Positions 35,826 to 45,419 of a stretch of DNA of 64,000 bases are shown piece by piece. This DNA is from Qipengyuania sphaerica (GTDB lineage: Bacteria; Pseudomonadota; Alphaproteobacteria; Sphingomonadales; Sphingomonadaceae), in contig NZ_JAIGNR010000001.1 of assembly GCF_019711595.1 (NCBI RefSeq), positions 1,302,001 through 1,366,000 of the forward strand, written 5' to 3'. Every line of letters starts with the position of its first letter. Positions within the stretch are counted from its first letter, which is position 1. The notes below the pieces were generated by a model. The model saw only the letters and a list, made by a program, of their open reading frames with translations, did not search any database and was not told where the DNA came from. Position numbers and translations under genes: made by a program.

Positions 35826-36030
35826 TTCAATCAGCCTTCAACTGGGGAGGAATGCGGGTCGAAGTTGACACAATTGACACTATGTCAGCCGCCGCAAACA
35901 TTCCTTTTTGCAAGTTTTTCCATAGTGTTGGTTCGAAAAGACGAAGTTGACACTTCGCCGAAATAGTTCCGCTCGGCTCTCGGCCTTCGTGGATCAGGCG
36001 ATAGCGTTTCGCGGAGGTGTAGGAAAATGC
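35826..36030. other. intergenic region with repeated GAAGTTGACAC motifs
   Basis: No gene was found. GAAGTTGACAC occurs at 35861-35871 and again at 35943-35953, and AATTGACAC follows the first. ACACTATG (35876-35883) and CATAGTGT (35921-35928) are inverted copies. The region would carry the leader of lpdA if that gene has its own promoter. Confidence 0.5.
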
Positions 36031-36408
36031 TCATGCCCAGCGCTCTGCCACGGCTCGAGGGCGGTTTGCCTCGTCGAGCAGGACGAATTTGAACGTGCCC
36101 TCAGCCACCTTGGTCTCGGCTTCGCCATTGCGCTCGCGGGCGATGGCTTCGGCACTGATGGTGAGCGAGGTGTTGCCGGTCGCCGCGATCTCGCAATAGA
36201 CCGAGAGTTCGTCGCCCACCTGCATCGCGCCGGGGAAGGCGAAATCGGTAGCCGAGACGACCACAGCCTTGCCCTTCCCCTCGCGGCTCGCGAGCGAGCC
36301 TGCGCCAAGCGCCATCTGGCTCATCAGCCACCCGCCGAACACCCCGCCATAGGGGTTGGTGTCGGCAGGCATGGCCGTGACGCGGATGAGGGGGGAGCGG
36401 TCAGTCAT
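36031..36408 (-). CDS. acyl-CoA thioesterase, hotdog fold (YciA-like)
   Basis: A 125-residue hotdog thioesterase. Family features: IRVTAMPADTNPYGGVFGGWLMSQMALGAG, with the asparagine and GGVFGG loop, then FAFPGAMQVGDELSVYCEI. YciA-type enzymes hydrolyse short to long acyl-CoAs. The ATG at 36408 is chosen; a GTG at 36441 would add 11 non-conserved residues and lies inside the neighbouring gene. The start overlaps the end of the membrane protein gene by 8 nt. Confidence 0.88.
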   Translation of the reverse strand: MTDRSPLIRVTAMPADTNPYGGVFGGWLMSQMALGAGSLASREGKGKAVVVSATDFAFPGAMQVGDELSVYCEIAATGNTSLTISAEAIARERNGEAETKVAEGTFKFVLLDEANRPRAVAERWA

Positions 36409-36829
36409 ACGAACTATGTTCAGTAAGTCGCTGCCGGTCACGATGCCAAAGAGACGTGAGTGTTGCTCCCGCTAAGAATGCTGCCGAAACAAAGATAATC
36501 CTCGTCACTGGCCACCAAATCACGTCAATTGCTGTGGAGTAAACCACTGCTTCCCAAATAAGAAACACCAACACGGAAGCCAAACCACCGATTAAGACCG
36601 CAAGCCAGAATCTGCTTCCAAAACCGTATTTTGTAAGCACCCAGCCTATCGGTATGGCTGCGCTAACTGCGGCTACTGTGCCGTAAGCTAGACCGCCAAC
36701 GACAGCGATCATGACGATCCATGAGTCAATCCTTCCAAAGGAAATAAAATCAACCGCCAAGCTTGCAGATGCCATAAAAGTGCCAAGGACTGCGACGGAG
36801 AGACCTATCCACTTTAGCACGTAGATCAA
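36401..36829 (-). CDS. membrane protein of unknown function, atypical low G+C
   Basis: A 142-residue protein with about four hydrophobic spans (roughly 5-27, 36-62, 74-97, 104-127) and no recognised family. The first usable codon is a TTG at 36829 that overlaps the pdhC stop (TTGA); no ATG precedes the first span. Its base composition stands out: a 60-base sample at 36481-36540 is 48% G+C, against 67% at 36841-36900 inside pdhC. It sits between pdhC and the thioesterase on the same strand, so it looks inserted into a core operon while keeping translational coupling. Confidence 0.65.
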   Translation of the reverse strand: MIYVLKWIGLSVAVLGTFMASASLAVDFISFGRIDSWIVMIAVVGGLAYGTVAAVSAAIPIGWVLTKYGFGSRFWLAVLIGGLASVLVFLIWEAVVYSTAIDVIWWPVTRIIFVSAAFLAGATLTSLWHRDRQRLTEHSSYD

Positions 36830-38112
36830 ACCACCAGCCCCATCGGGTTCTCCACCAGCTGCTGGAAGGCCTGCATGAATTGCGCGCCGTCCGCGCCGTC
36901 GATGGCGCGGTGGTCGAAGCTGCCGGTAGCGCTCATCACGGTGGCGACGCCCAGTGCGCCGTCGATCACAAATGGACGCTGCTCGCCCGCGCCGACCGCG
37001 AGGATCATCGCCTGCGGCGGGTTGATCACCGCGTCGAACTGCTTGGTGCCGAACATGCCGAGGTTGGAGAGCGAGGCTGTCCCGCCCTGGAATTCATGCG
37101 GCTGCAGCTTGCCGTCGCGTGCCTTGCCCGCAAGCTCCTTCATCTCGGTGCTGATCTGCGCGAGGCCCTTGCGGCCCGCATCGCGAATGATCGGCGTAAT
37201 GAGGCCCGACGGCGCGGCCACGGCGACCGAGATATCTTCACGCGTGTACTGGTAGAGCTCGTCGCCCTGGAAGCTGACATTGCACAGCGGCACGCGCTGC
37301 AGCGCGCGGGCCTGCGCCTTGATCAGCAGATCGTTGACCGACAGCTTGATGCCGTCCGCCTCGAGGCTCTTGTTGAGTTCGCTCCGCAGCTTGAGCAGCG
37401 CATCGAGGCGCACGTCCACGGTGAGGTAGATGTGCGGGATGGTCTGCTTCGCCTCGGTGAGGCGGCGCGCGATGACCTTGCGGACATTGTTGAGCTTCTG
37501 CGCCTCGTAGGGCGCATCGAGATCGCCGCCCATGGTAGCGGGCTTGGCCGGAGCGGGCGCAGGTGCAGCTGCTTCCTTTGCGGGAGCCGCGCCGGGCTTC
37601 GCATCCTCGACATCGGCCTTCACGATGCGGCCGCCCGGACCCGATCCGGTAATACTCGAAAGATCCAGACCCTTCTGCTCGGCAATACGGCGGGCCAGCG
37701 GGCTGGCCTTGATCCGGGTGCCATCGTCACTCTTGGCAGCGGCAGGTGCAGGAGCGGGGGCTGGTGCTTCGGTGCGCTTCTCTTCCTGCTCGACCTTTTC
37801 CTCGCGCGCTTCCTCGGCCTTGGCCTCACCACCAGCGGGCGCAGCCTTTGCAGCCTCCTCCAGATCCTCGCCCTCTTCGGCGAGCATGGCGATGACCGTG
37901 CCGACCTTCACGCCTTCGGTGCCCTCATCGACCATGATCGAGGCGATCGTGCCTTCGTCCACCGCTTCGAATTCCATCGTCGCCTTGTCGGTTTCGATCT
38001 CGGCCATGATGTCGCCGGCGGAAACACTGTCGCCCGGCTTCACCAGCCATTTGGCGAGCGTGCCCTCTTCCATGGTGGGCGAAAGGGCGGGCATCTTGAT
38101 CGGCGTGGGCAT
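36826..38112 (-). CDS. pdhC: pyruvate dehydrogenase E2, dihydrolipoamide acetyltransferase
   Basis: A 428-residue E2 subunit. One N-terminal lipoyl domain (1-80, lipoylated lysine in ETDKATMEF near 43), an Ala/Pro/Glu-rich linker (about 82-130), a peripheral-subunit-binding domain ([34 protein letters not shown], about 134-168), a second Ala/Pro linker, and the catalytic core (about 200-428) ending with the active-site [11 protein letters not shown]. It transfers acetyl groups to CoA. The E1 genes are not in the window; E3 (lpdA) follows two genes downstream. lipA at 2.4 kb makes its cofactor. Confidence 0.95.
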   Translation of the reverse strand: MPTPIKMPALSPTMEEGTLAKWLVKPGDSVSAGDIMAEIETDKATMEFEAVDEGTIASIMVDEGTEGVKVGTVIAMLAEEGEDLEEAAKAAPAGGEAKAEEAREEKVEQEEKRTEAPAPAPAPAAAKSDDGTRIKASPLARRIAEQKGLDLSSITGSGPGGRIVKADVEDAKPGAAPAKEAAAPAPAPAKPATMGGDLDAPYEAQKLNNVRKVIARRLTEAKQTIPHIYLTVDVRLDALLKLRSELNKSLEADGIKLSVNDLLIKAQARALQRVPLCNVSFQGDELYQYTREDISVAVAAPSGLITPIIRDAGRKGLAQISTEMKELAGKARDGKLQPHEFQGGTASLSNLGMFGTKQFDAVINPPQAMILAVGAGEQRPFVIDGALGVATVMSATGSFDHRAIDGADGAQFMQAFQQLVENPMGLVV

Positions 38113-38240
38113 TGTTGACGTTACGTCCTCGCTGGGAATGTGTTGCGCCGGTCTCTGGCCAATTTGGCGCGGAGCCGCAAGGTTCTTGCGCAGAATACGA
38201 ATTAGCTTGTAGTTCGGTCCCGCTGGAGGGAGCCGACGCT

Positions 38241-38693
38241 ATGCGAATTTACCTCGTCGTGATGGACGAAACCGAGGAGGCCAAGCACGCGCTGCGCTTT
38301 GCGAGCCTGCGTGCGATGAAGACGGGCGGTTCGGTGCACATCCTCGCGCTGGTGCCGCAGCAGACCTTCAACGCTTTCGGCGGCGTGCAGGCGACGATCG
38401 AGCAGGAAGCGCGCGAGCGGGCCGAGGTGATGGCCAACAATGCCGCGGGCAACATCTTCGGCGAAATGGGCAAGATGCCGGTCATCGCGGTCCGCCCCGG
38501 CGCGGCGGCGGACGTGATCACCAAATATCTCGAAGAGCATGGCGATATCGCCGCGCTGGTGCTGGGCACCTCGCACGAGGGTGGGAAAGACCCGCTTGTC
38601 GCTCACTTCGCCTCGCGCGCATCCAGCCTGCCCTGCCCGCTCTATCTCGTCCCCGGAGGCCTCAGCAAGGAACGGCTGGAGGAACTGGCCTAG
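38241..38693 (+). CDS. universal stress protein, UspA family
   Basis: A 150-residue single Usp domain: IYLVVMDETEEAKHALRFA at the start, VIAVRPGAAADVITKYLEEHGDIAALVLGTSHEGGKDPLVAHF with the nucleotide-binding-like glycine loop, and SLPCPLYLVPGG at the end. The ATG at 38241 is preceded by GGAGG (38225-38229); the frame upstream of it would overlap the divergent pdhC leader. It converges on rnr with a 4-nt overlap. Function is general stress adaptation; ATP binding is not certain. Confidence 0.87.
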   Translation: MRIYLVVMDETEEAKHALRFASLRAMKTGGSVHILALVPQQTFNAFGGVQATIEQEARERAEVMANNAAGNIFGEMGKMPVIAVRPGAAADVITKYLEEHGDIAALVLGTSHEGGKDPLVAHFASRASSLPCPLYLVPGGLSKERLEELA

Positions 38694-40984
38694 CGCTTCT
38701 TGCCGCGCCCCTGGTGGCGGATATTGCCGGGTCGGCCGCGCTTGCCCTGGTCGTGTTTCTGGCGGGGCGCGCCCTTGCCCTTGTGGAATTTCTTTTTCGG
38801 CTGGGGACGTTCGCCGCGTTTTTCGATCGGCGCGCCATCACTTTCGGGTAGCTCGAACTTCAAGGCCCCGGTCAGGGCGTTCGATTCCGCCAGCTTCAGC
38901 TTGAGCCTGTCGCCCACCGCATAGGTCTTGCCGCTGCTCTCGCCGACGAGTTCGCGCGCGCCCTCGTCATACCGGAAGTATTCGCGGCCCAGCGTGGAGA
39001 CGGGGACGAGGCCGTCGCCGCCCAGATTCTCGATCGTGGCGAAGAAGCCGAAACCCTGCACGCCGGTGATGCGCGTGTCGAACACCTCGCCCACGCGGCC
39101 CGAAAGCCATGCCGCGACATAGCGGTCGATAGTGTCGCGCTCGGCCTCCATCGCGCGGCGTTCGGTCTGGCTGATGGCGTCGGTGATCTGGCCCAGCGCA
39201 GTGCGGTCGCGATCCGACAGGCCCGAAGTTTCGGGGATATTCCCTTTCGGCTTGGGCTGCTCGAGCTTGTAGGCATCGACCAGCGCGCGGTGGACCAGCA
39301 AGTCGGCATAGCGACGGATCGGCGAGGTAAAGTGGGCATAGCTGCCCAGCGCCAGCCCGAAGTGCCCCGCATTGGCCGGCCCGTAATAGGCCTGCGTCTG
39401 GCTGCGCAGCACCGCCTCCATTATCAGAGCCTTTTCAGCAGGATCGACGATATCCTTGAGCATCCGGTTGAAGAGGCCGGGCGTAATCACCTGCCCCATG
39501 GCGAAGCTCTTGCCCTGGCTGGCGAGATATTCCTTGAACGCCATCAGCTTCTCGCGGCTCGGCGTCTCGTGAACGCGATAGACCACGGGCGCGGCCTTTT
39601 CTTCGAGCGCCTTCGCGGCAGCGACATTGGCCGCGATCATGAAGTCCTCGACCACCCGGTGCGCATCGAGCCGCTCGCGCACAGCGATCTCCTCGATCTT
39701 GCCCTCGTCGTTGAGCTTGACCTGCCGCTCGGGCAATTCGAGGTCGAGCGGATCGCGAGCGTTGCGTGCCTTGTAAAGCAAGTCCCACGCGCCCCAGAGA
39801 TTCTTCAGAGGCTCGTCCGCGCTGCCATCGTCGATGGCCTTCTGCGCATCCTCATAGGCGATATTGGCCGCGAGCCGCACGATGGCGCGGGTGAAGCGCC
39901 ATTTGGTGACCTTGCCCTCGGGCGAAATGCGCATGTGGCAGGCCATCGCCGCGCGGTCCTCGTGTTCGACCAGCGAGCAGACGTCGGCGGAAAGGATCTC
40001 GGGCAACATCGGTACCACGCGGTCGGGGAAATAGACCGAATTGCCGCGCTTGCGGGCCTCCTTGTCCAGCTTGCCGCCGGGGCGAACGTAGAGACTCACA
40101 TCGGCGATCGCGACGATGGCATTGTAGCCCCCTTCCCCGTCGGGTTCGGCCCAGATCGCATCATCGTGGTCGCGCGCGTCTGCAGGGTCGATGGCGACGA
40201 TGGGCACATCGCGCAAATCCTCGCGCTTTTCCTCGCTGAGCGAAAGCTCGGCTACGGCCTGCGCCTCGTCTAGCGCCTCCTGCGGGAAGATATGCGGGAT
40301 GCCGTGCTTGGCGATGGCGATGAGACTGAAGCTCTTGGGCGCCAGCGGATCACCGATTACCTCGACGATCTTGACCTTGGCATTGGCCGATTTGCCCATG
40401 CGCTCGGCAAGGACGAGATCGCCCTCGTTCGCTCCCCCAAGGTCGCCGATGGGCGCGGAGTTGCGGACGCGCTTGTCGACCGGCGCGAGCCAGGGCTTGC
40501 CGCCGCCATCGAATTCGACGACGCCCATCATGCCCTCGGTGCGCGCTGGCAGTTTTTTCATCGGGTGTGCGATCCAGCACTTGCCGCTTTCTTCGGTCCG
40601 GCCGAGGAAACGGTCGCCGCGTTTCAGCGCTGCAAGTTTCTTGCTTTCCTTGACCACCACGCGCGGCGGCTTCTTCGCCGCATCGGGGTCCCAGCTTTCG
40701 GGGATCGCGATCGGCTCGCCGTCCTCGATCTCGACGACCTTGAGCACGGTTACCTTGGGCAGGCCGCCCATGCGGTGAAAGGCAGTCTTCCTGCCGTCGA
40801 TCAGGCCTTCTTCGGCCATGTCCTTGAGGCGCTTCTTGAGCGCGATCTTTTCCTGCCCCTTGATACCGAAGGCCCTGGCGATTTCGCGCTTGCCTGCCGG
40901 CTTGTCGGAGCCCTGGATGAATTCGAGTATTTCGGTTTTCGACGGAAGCCCCTGCTTCCGCCCTGTTCTGTTCTGTTTTTTCAT
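38690..40984 (-). CDS. rnr: ribonuclease R
   Basis: A 764-residue 3'-5' exoribonuclease. An N-terminal helix-turn-helix-like region (SKTEILEFIQGSDKPAGKREIARAFG) and cold-shock domains are followed by the RNB catalytic domain with clustered acidic residues in IDPADARDHDDAI, then an S1 domain (LSGRVGEVFDTRITGVQGFGFFATI) and a basic C-terminus rich in K and R (FHKGKGAPRQKHDQGKRG). It degrades structured RNA. The ATG at 40984 (MKKQNRTGRKQGLPSK) is preferred; the frame also allows an ATG at 41074, adding 30 residues, and this is not settled. Confidence 0.93.
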   Translation of the reverse strand: MKKQNRTGRKQGLPSKTEILEFIQGSDKPAGKREIARAFGIKGQEKIALKKRLKDMAEEGLIDGRKTAFHRMGGLPKVTVLKVVEIEDGEPIAIPESWDPDAAKKPPRVVVKESKKLAALKRGDRFLGRTEESGKCWIAHPMKKLPARTEGMMGVVEFDGGGKPWLAPVDKRVRNSAPIGDLGGANEGDLVLAERMGKSANAKVKIVEVIGDPLAPKSFSLIAIAKHGIPHIFPQEALDEAQAVAELSLSEEKREDLRDVPIVAIDPADARDHDDAIWAEPDGEGGYNAIVAIADVSLYVRPGGKLDKEARKRGNSVYFPDRVVPMLPEILSADVCSLVEHEDRAAMACHMRISPEGKVTKWRFTRAIVRLAANIAYEDAQKAIDDGSADEPLKNLWGAWDLLYKARNARDPLDLELPERQVKLNDEGKIEEIAVRERLDAHRVVEDFMIAANVAAAKALEEKAAPVVYRVHETPSREKLMAFKEYLASQGKSFAMGQVITPGLFNRMLKDIVDPAEKALIMEAVLRSQTQAYYGPANAGHFGLALGSYAHFTSPIRRYADLLVHRALVDAYKLEQPKPKGNIPETSGLSDRDRTALGQITDAISQTERRAMEAERDTIDRYVAAWLSGRVGEVFDTRITGVQGFGFFATIENLGGDGLVPVSTLGREYFRYDEGARELVGESSGKTYAVGDRLKLKLAESNALTGALKFELPESDGAPIEKRGERPQPKKKFHKGKGAPRQKHDQGKRGRPGNIRHQGRGKKR

Positions 40985-41124
40985 GGGCTCGCATATGGGA
41001 GCGCCGCCTTCCGCGCGCAACCCGACGAGCGTGCCATCCGCCTCGACCAGTCGCGTTGGCAGCCGGGGCGACATTGCTTATCCCGATCCACCATAATCTT
41101 GCTCAATCCATGGGGGAAAATCGA

Positions 41125-43152
41125 ATGAGAACGACAATCGTGGCGGCGCTGTTGGCAACAACGCTCCATTCCGCTCCGGCCCTGGCTGCCGAGCGTTATT
41201 CCGACACCTTTGCCGGCCCGGTCGCGGCAGATGCCGCCGATGCCGATGCTCTCAACCAGCGATGTGACCGGCTGATCACGGAAATCGAACGCAGGATCGC
41301 CGATTTCGAGACTAGCAAGGCGCCCTACACCGTTGATGACACGCTGGTCGCTTTCGACGAGATTTCCGCCCTCTCCTATTCGACCGGGGCTGAATTCTAC
41401 AGCTACAGCCAGTCGGCGAGCACGCAGGAAAAGCGCGACGCCGGCACCGCTTGCTATACCAGGCTGGGCGAGGTCGGCACCGCATTCGGCCTGTCGCGCC
41501 CGGCATACGACCGGCTCGTGGCGATCGATGCCTCGGGTGAAGACGCGCAGACACGCTATTACCTCGAGGAAATCATCGAAGGTTACGACGCGTCCGGCGT
41601 GGGGCTGGAGGAAGAAAAGCGCGCACAGGTCGCAGCCCTGCAGAAGGAGCTCACCGACCTCGGTGCCGAATTCCAGCGCAATATCGCCAACGGTCGCGGT
41701 TCGATAAAAGCCTTGCCGAGCGAGCTGACCGGTCTCCCGGCGGACTGGATTGCGAGCCACCAGCCCGGCCCCGACGGTCTGGTAGAAATCACCACCGACA
41801 GCCCCGACATGTCGCCGGTCATGTCCTATGCGCAGAACGATGCCCTGCGCGAGCGGCTGGCCCGCGTCTATTACTCGCGCGCCTATCCGCAGAACAGCGA
41901 GCTGCTTGGCAAGATCTTCACCAAGCGCCATGAACTGGCCGAGCTGCTGGGCCGCGCCGACTACGCAACCCTAATGCTTGAAACCCGCATGCTCGACACG
42001 CCTGAAAAGGTCATCGCGCATATGGCGGAGCTGGACCAGGCCGCCGCGCCTGCGAAAGAGCGCGACCTTGCTGAATTGCGCGCCGCGCTTGCCGAGATCC
42101 GCCCCGGGCAGGAGTTGACCTGGTTCAACTCGGGCATTGCCAGCCAGCACGTGCTCAAGACGAAATACGATCTCGATCCGCAGGAAGTGCGCCAGTATTT
42201 CACCTTCGACAACGTGCGCGAAGGCGTGTTCGACCTGACTGAAGACCTGTTCGGCTTCGAGATTCGCGAGTGGGATGCGCCGAAGTGGCATCCCGATGTC
42301 GAAAGCTTCGAGATCGTCGATGGCGGCACCGTGATCGGGCGCTTCTATCTCGATTCACACCCGCGCGAAGGCAAGTACAAGCACGCCAACCACATCGCCA
42401 TGCGCCGGGGCATTGCAGGCACTACCATGCCGGTTTCGGTGCTCACGATGAACCTGCCGAAGGGCGGATATGACACCGGCCTGATGGAGCATGGCCAGGT
42501 GACAACCTTCCTCCACGAGTTCGGCCACCTGATCCACTCGATCCTCGGCGGCAACCAGCGCTGGATGGGGCTGAGCGGCATCGCCAACGAACGCGACTTT
42601 ACCGAGGCGCCTTCGCAGATGCTGGAAGAGTGGGTCTATGACTACGACACGCTGGCGAAATTCGCCCGCAACGAGGCAGGTGAGGTCATCCCGCACGCGC
42701 TGGTCGAGCGGATGAATGCAGCCCGCTATTTCGGACAAGGGACCTACGAGGCCGGACAGCTCGGCTATTCCAACGCCTCGCTGCGCTTCCATATGGGCGC
42801 ACCGCAGGACACGTCGGCCGAAGCGATTTCACGCGATTACAAGGAATATGTCGGGACCTTCGCCGCCACAGAAATTCCCGAAGGCACGCATTCGGAAGCG
42901 GCATTCGGACATCTGAACGGCTATTCGGCGGGCTATTACACCTATGGATGGTCGCGCGTGATCGCAGCCGACCTGTTCTCGCGCTTCAAGCAGGCAGGCC
43001 TGCGTGACGAAGCCACTGCCCGCGCCTATCGCGAACTGATCCTCGGCCCCGGTGGCAGCAAGCCGGCTGCCGAGCTGATCGAGGATTTCCTCGGCCGCCC
43101 GGTCAACGCCGATGCCTTCAAGGAGACGCTTGCAAGCGGAGGCGACGAATAA
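41125..43152 (+). CDS. exported M3-family metallopeptidase (oligoendopeptidase/dipeptidyl carboxypeptidase type)
   Basis: A 675-residue zinc peptidase with a signal peptide (MRTTIVAALLATTLHSAPALAA). The zinc motif HEFGH sits in TTFLHEFGHLIHSILGG, the third ligand region in FTEAPSQMLEEWVYD, and the conserved substrate tyrosine region in GYSAGYYTYGWSRVIAADLFSRF. The M3 helical fold covers the rest. It likely degrades periplasmic peptides. GGGGA precedes the ATG at 41125; longer in-frame starts would give no signal peptide. A strong bidirectional hairpin separates it from convergent proS. Confidence 0.92.
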   Translation: MRTTIVAALLATTLHSAPALAAERYSDTFAGPVAADAADADALNQRCDRLITEIERRIADFETSKAPYTVDDTLVAFDEISALSYSTGAEFYSYSQSASTQEKRDAGTACYTRLGEVGTAFGLSRPAYDRLVAIDASGEDAQTRYYLEEIIEGYDASGVGLEEEKRAQVAALQKELTDLGAEFQRNIANGRGSIKALPSELTGLPADWIASHQPGPDGLVEITTDSPDMSPVMSYAQNDALRERLARVYYSRAYPQNSELLGKIFTKRHELAELLGRADYATLMLETRMLDTPEKVIAHMAELDQAAAPAKERDLAELRAALAEIRPGQELTWFNSGIASQHVLKTKYDLDPQEVRQYFTFDNVREGVFDLTEDLFGFEIREWDAPKWHPDVESFEIVDGGTVIGRFYLDSHPREGKYKHANHIAMRRGIAGTTMPVSVLTMNLPKGGYDTGLMEHGQVTTFLHEFGHLIHSILGGNQRWMGLSGIANERDFTEAPSQMLEEWVYDYDTLAKFARNEAGEVIPHALVERMNAARYFGQGTYEAGQLGYSNASLRFHMGAPQDTSAEAISRDYKEYVGTFAATEIPEGTHSEAAFGHLNGYSAGYYTYGWSRVIAADLFSRFKQAGLRDEATARAYRELILGPGGSKPAAELIEDFLGRPVNADAFKETLASGGDE

Positions 43153-43161
43153 GTGCGAGCG

Positions 43162-43189
43162 GGGGCTCTCCGTCAGTTTGGAGAGCCCC
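43162..43189. terminator. bidirectional hairpin between convergent genes
   Basis: GGGGCTCTCC-GTCAGTTT-GGAGAGCCCC forms a perfect 10-bp stem in the 52-bp gap between the M3 peptidase and proS stops. No long T-run follows on either side, so termination may be partial or assisted. Confidence 0.6.
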
Positions 43190-43204
43190 GCCCCTGTTCC
43201 TGAT

Positions 43205-44746
43205 CTAGTAGGCTTTCGCCAGCAGCACGCGCTCGGTCGCGGGTTCGCCGGTGAAGATGCAGGAGCCGTCGACCGGGGTCGCATCCATCGGGACGTTGCG
43301 GATCGTGAGCTTGTGCTCCTTCAAGCGCTCGACAACCTTCTCCAACGCATCGCCGGTCGGTTTCGACCACTGGACCTCGACCCATCCGGGATAGCGCGAG
43401 GCACCGAAGTGTTTCTCGACCTCGGCGAAGTCGGTCACACCGCGTGTGATATTCGCATCGCGGCGTTCGGCTGCCTCGATGAGCAAAGCCGACTGGATAT
43501 CGGCAAGCACGTCGGGGATGGTCTGGCCGGCCACTTCGCGGGTCGGGGTCTGGAAGGCGGGCTTGCCGGTTTCCTCGTCCCACAGCCGGTCGCGGCGGAG
43601 CATCGAGACGACACCGGTTTCCATGTCGCGGCCGCCGACCTCGACGATGATCGGAGCGCCCTTGCGGACATAATCCCAGCGCTTCTGCGCCGCCTTGCCG
43701 GGGCGTGTGTCGAGCATGACGCGCAGCGGCTCGCCGAGCACGTGCTGGCTGGCGAGCGTGGCGCGCAGGGCCTCGCAATATTCGATGAGCGCTTCGTCCT
43801 CGGGCTTGTCGCGCAGCATCGGCAGGATCACGACCTGCTGCGGCGCGATCTTGGGCGGCAGGCGCAATCCGTCGTCATCGCCATGCGTCATGATGACGCT
43901 GCCGACCATGCGGGTGGAGACACCCCAGCTGGTGGTATGCGCCAGGCTCTCGCCGCCGTCCCTGTTCTGGTATTTGATACCGGATGCCTTCGCGAAGTTG
44001 GTGCCGAGATAATGGCTCGTGCCCGCCTGCAGCGCCTTGCCGTCCTGCATCATGGCCTCGATCGACCAGGTCTCGACTGCGCCGGGGAAACGCTCGTTCT
44101 CGGGCTTTTCGCCCGCGACGACCGCCAGCGCAAGGTCTTCATCGGCAAAGGCACGATAGACTTCGAGCATGCGCAGCGTGTGCTCCTTCGCCTCGGCCTC
44201 GTCGGCATGGGCGGTATGGCCTTCCTGCCAGAGGAACTCGCTGGTGCGCAGGAACATGCGCGTGCGCATTTCCCAGCGCACGACATTGGCCCACTGGTTG
44301 AGCTTGAGCGGAAGGTCGCGCCAGCTCTGCACCCAGCGCGCCATGGCATCGCCGATGATCGTTTCCGAAGTCGGGCGCACGACCAGCGGCTCTTCGAGCT
44401 TGGCCTCGGGGTCGGGGATCAGACCGCCGTTGGGCCCCGCGATCAGGCGGTGGTGCGTGACGACTGCCATTTCCTTGGCGAAGCCTTCGACATGCTCGGC
44501 CTCGCGCTCGAAGTTCGAAAGCGGGATGAAGAGCGGGAAATAGGCATTCTCGTGACCGGTCGCCTTGATCCGGTCGTCGAGCAGGCGCTGCATACGCTCC
44601 CAGATCCCGAAGCCCCACGGGCGGATGACCATGCAGCCGCGCACCCCCGATTCTTCGGCCATTTCGGCTGCGGAGATGACTTCCTGGTACCACGCCGCGA
44701 AATCGTCGGCACGGCGGGCATTCAATGCATGGCGGATCTGGGCCAC
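43205..44746 (-). CDS. proS: prolyl-tRNA synthetase, archaeal/eukaryal-type
   Basis: A 513-residue class II synthetase charging tRNA-Pro. Motif 2/3 sequences include RPTSETIIGDAMARWVQSWRDLP, LKLNQWANVVRWEMRTRMFLRTSEFLWQEGHTAHA and THGDDDGLRLPPKIAPQQVV, all typical of the shorter archaeal/eukaryal (type 3) ProRS; the ~180-residue bacterial editing insertion is missing. The protein ends in a tyrosine (LLAKAY), usual in this type. The start is a GTG at 44746 preceded by AGGA; upstream codons are not family-like. It follows phaR by 46 nt. Confidence 0.93.
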   Translation of the reverse strand: MAQIRHALNARRADDFAAWYQEVISAAEMAEESGVRGCMVIRPWGFGIWERMQRLLDDRIKATGHENAYFPLFIPLSNFEREAEHVEGFAKEMAVVTHHRLIAGPNGGLIPDPEAKLEEPLVVRPTSETIIGDAMARWVQSWRDLPLKLNQWANVVRWEMRTRMFLRTSEFLWQEGHTAHADEAEAKEHTLRMLEVYRAFADEDLALAVVAGEKPENERFPGAVETWSIEAMMQDGKALQAGTSHYLGTNFAKASGIKYQNRDGGESLAHTTSWGVSTRMVGSVIMTHGDDDGLRLPPKIAPQQVVILPMLRDKPEDEALIEYCEALRATLASQHVLGEPLRVMLDTRPGKAAQKRWDYVRKGAPIIVEVGGRDMETGVVSMLRRDRLWDEETGKPAFQTPTREVAGQTIPDVLADIQSALLIEAAERRDANITRGVTDFAEVEKHFGASRYPGWVEVQWSKPTGDALEKVVERLKEHKLTIRNVPMDATPVDGSCIFTGEPATERVLLAKAY

Positions 44747-44792
44747 GGTAATTCCTGTATCTAGCTTGGGTTCGGCGGGCGCGCCGATGCAA

Positions 44793-45347
44793 TTATTTCG
44801 AAAGCTCGTCCAGCTTCTTCTGCATCGCGGCCATCTGCGCACGCATTTCGGCAAGCTCGCCGTCGGCTTCCTTCTTGGCGCTGTCGACGGTCTTGCGGGT
44901 CGCCGGGATAAAGGCTTCGGCCGCGTTCTGCATCATCTTGAGGTTCGCCTCGGCCATCTTGGCGAGCGGGTTTGCCTCGATCCCCTTGGCGAAGGCTGCC
45001 TGCAGCTGTTCGCGGTTCTTGCGGAAATTCGCCATGCTCGCTTCGAGATAGCTCGGCATCATCGACTGCATCGAATTGCCGTACATGGAGATGAGATCGC
45101 GCAGGAAGCTGACCGGCAGCATCTGCTGGCCGCCCTGGCTTTCCTCCTCGACGATGATCTGGGTCAGGATCGTGTGGGTAATGTCCTCGCCAGTCTTGGC
45201 GTCGAGCACCTGGAAATCGACATTTTCGCGGACCATCTTCGCCAGATCGTCGAGCGTGATGTAGCTCGACGTATCGGTGTTGTAGAGCCGACGATTGGCG
45301 TATTTCTTGATCGTGATCGGTTCGCCCTCGGCAGTCCGCTTGGCCAT
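44793..45347 (-). CDS. phaR: polyhydroxyalkanoate synthesis repressor PhaR
   Basis: A 184-residue regulator. The N-terminal PHA-accumulation DNA-binding domain is ITIKKYANRRLYNTDTSSYITLDDLAKMVRENVDFQVLDAKTGEDITHTILTQII, followed by PVSFLRDLISMYGNSMQSMMP and a C-terminal coiled coil (about 150-184). PhaR represses phasin and PHA synthesis genes and is released by binding the polymer. No pha synthase or phasin gene is in the window. The ATG at 45347 (MAKRTAEG) has GGGAG 10 nt before it; the in-frame ATG at 45365 is weaker. Confidence 0.93.
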   Translation of the reverse strand: MAKRTAEGEPITIKKYANRRLYNTDTSSYITLDDLAKMVRENVDFQVLDAKTGEDITHTILTQIIVEEESQGGQQMLPVSFLRDLISMYGNSMQSMMPSYLEASMANFRKNREQLQAAFAKGIEANPLAKMAEANLKMMQNAAEAFIPATRKTVDSAKKEADGELAEMRAQMAAMQKKLDELSK

Positions 45348-45419
45348 GCTATTTTCACTCCCCATTGTGCGTTGCGGAAGGGCTTAGCACGTGCACAATG
45401 TGCAGCGCAACACGCGTGC

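Noticed and set aside
36880..38118. 412-codon plus-strand frame opposite pdhC
   Set aside because: Antisense to the PDH E2 gene, rich in Arg and Leu, no domain.
43112..44764. 550-codon plus-strand frame opposite proS
   Set aside because: Antisense to a complete synthetase with all class II motifs.
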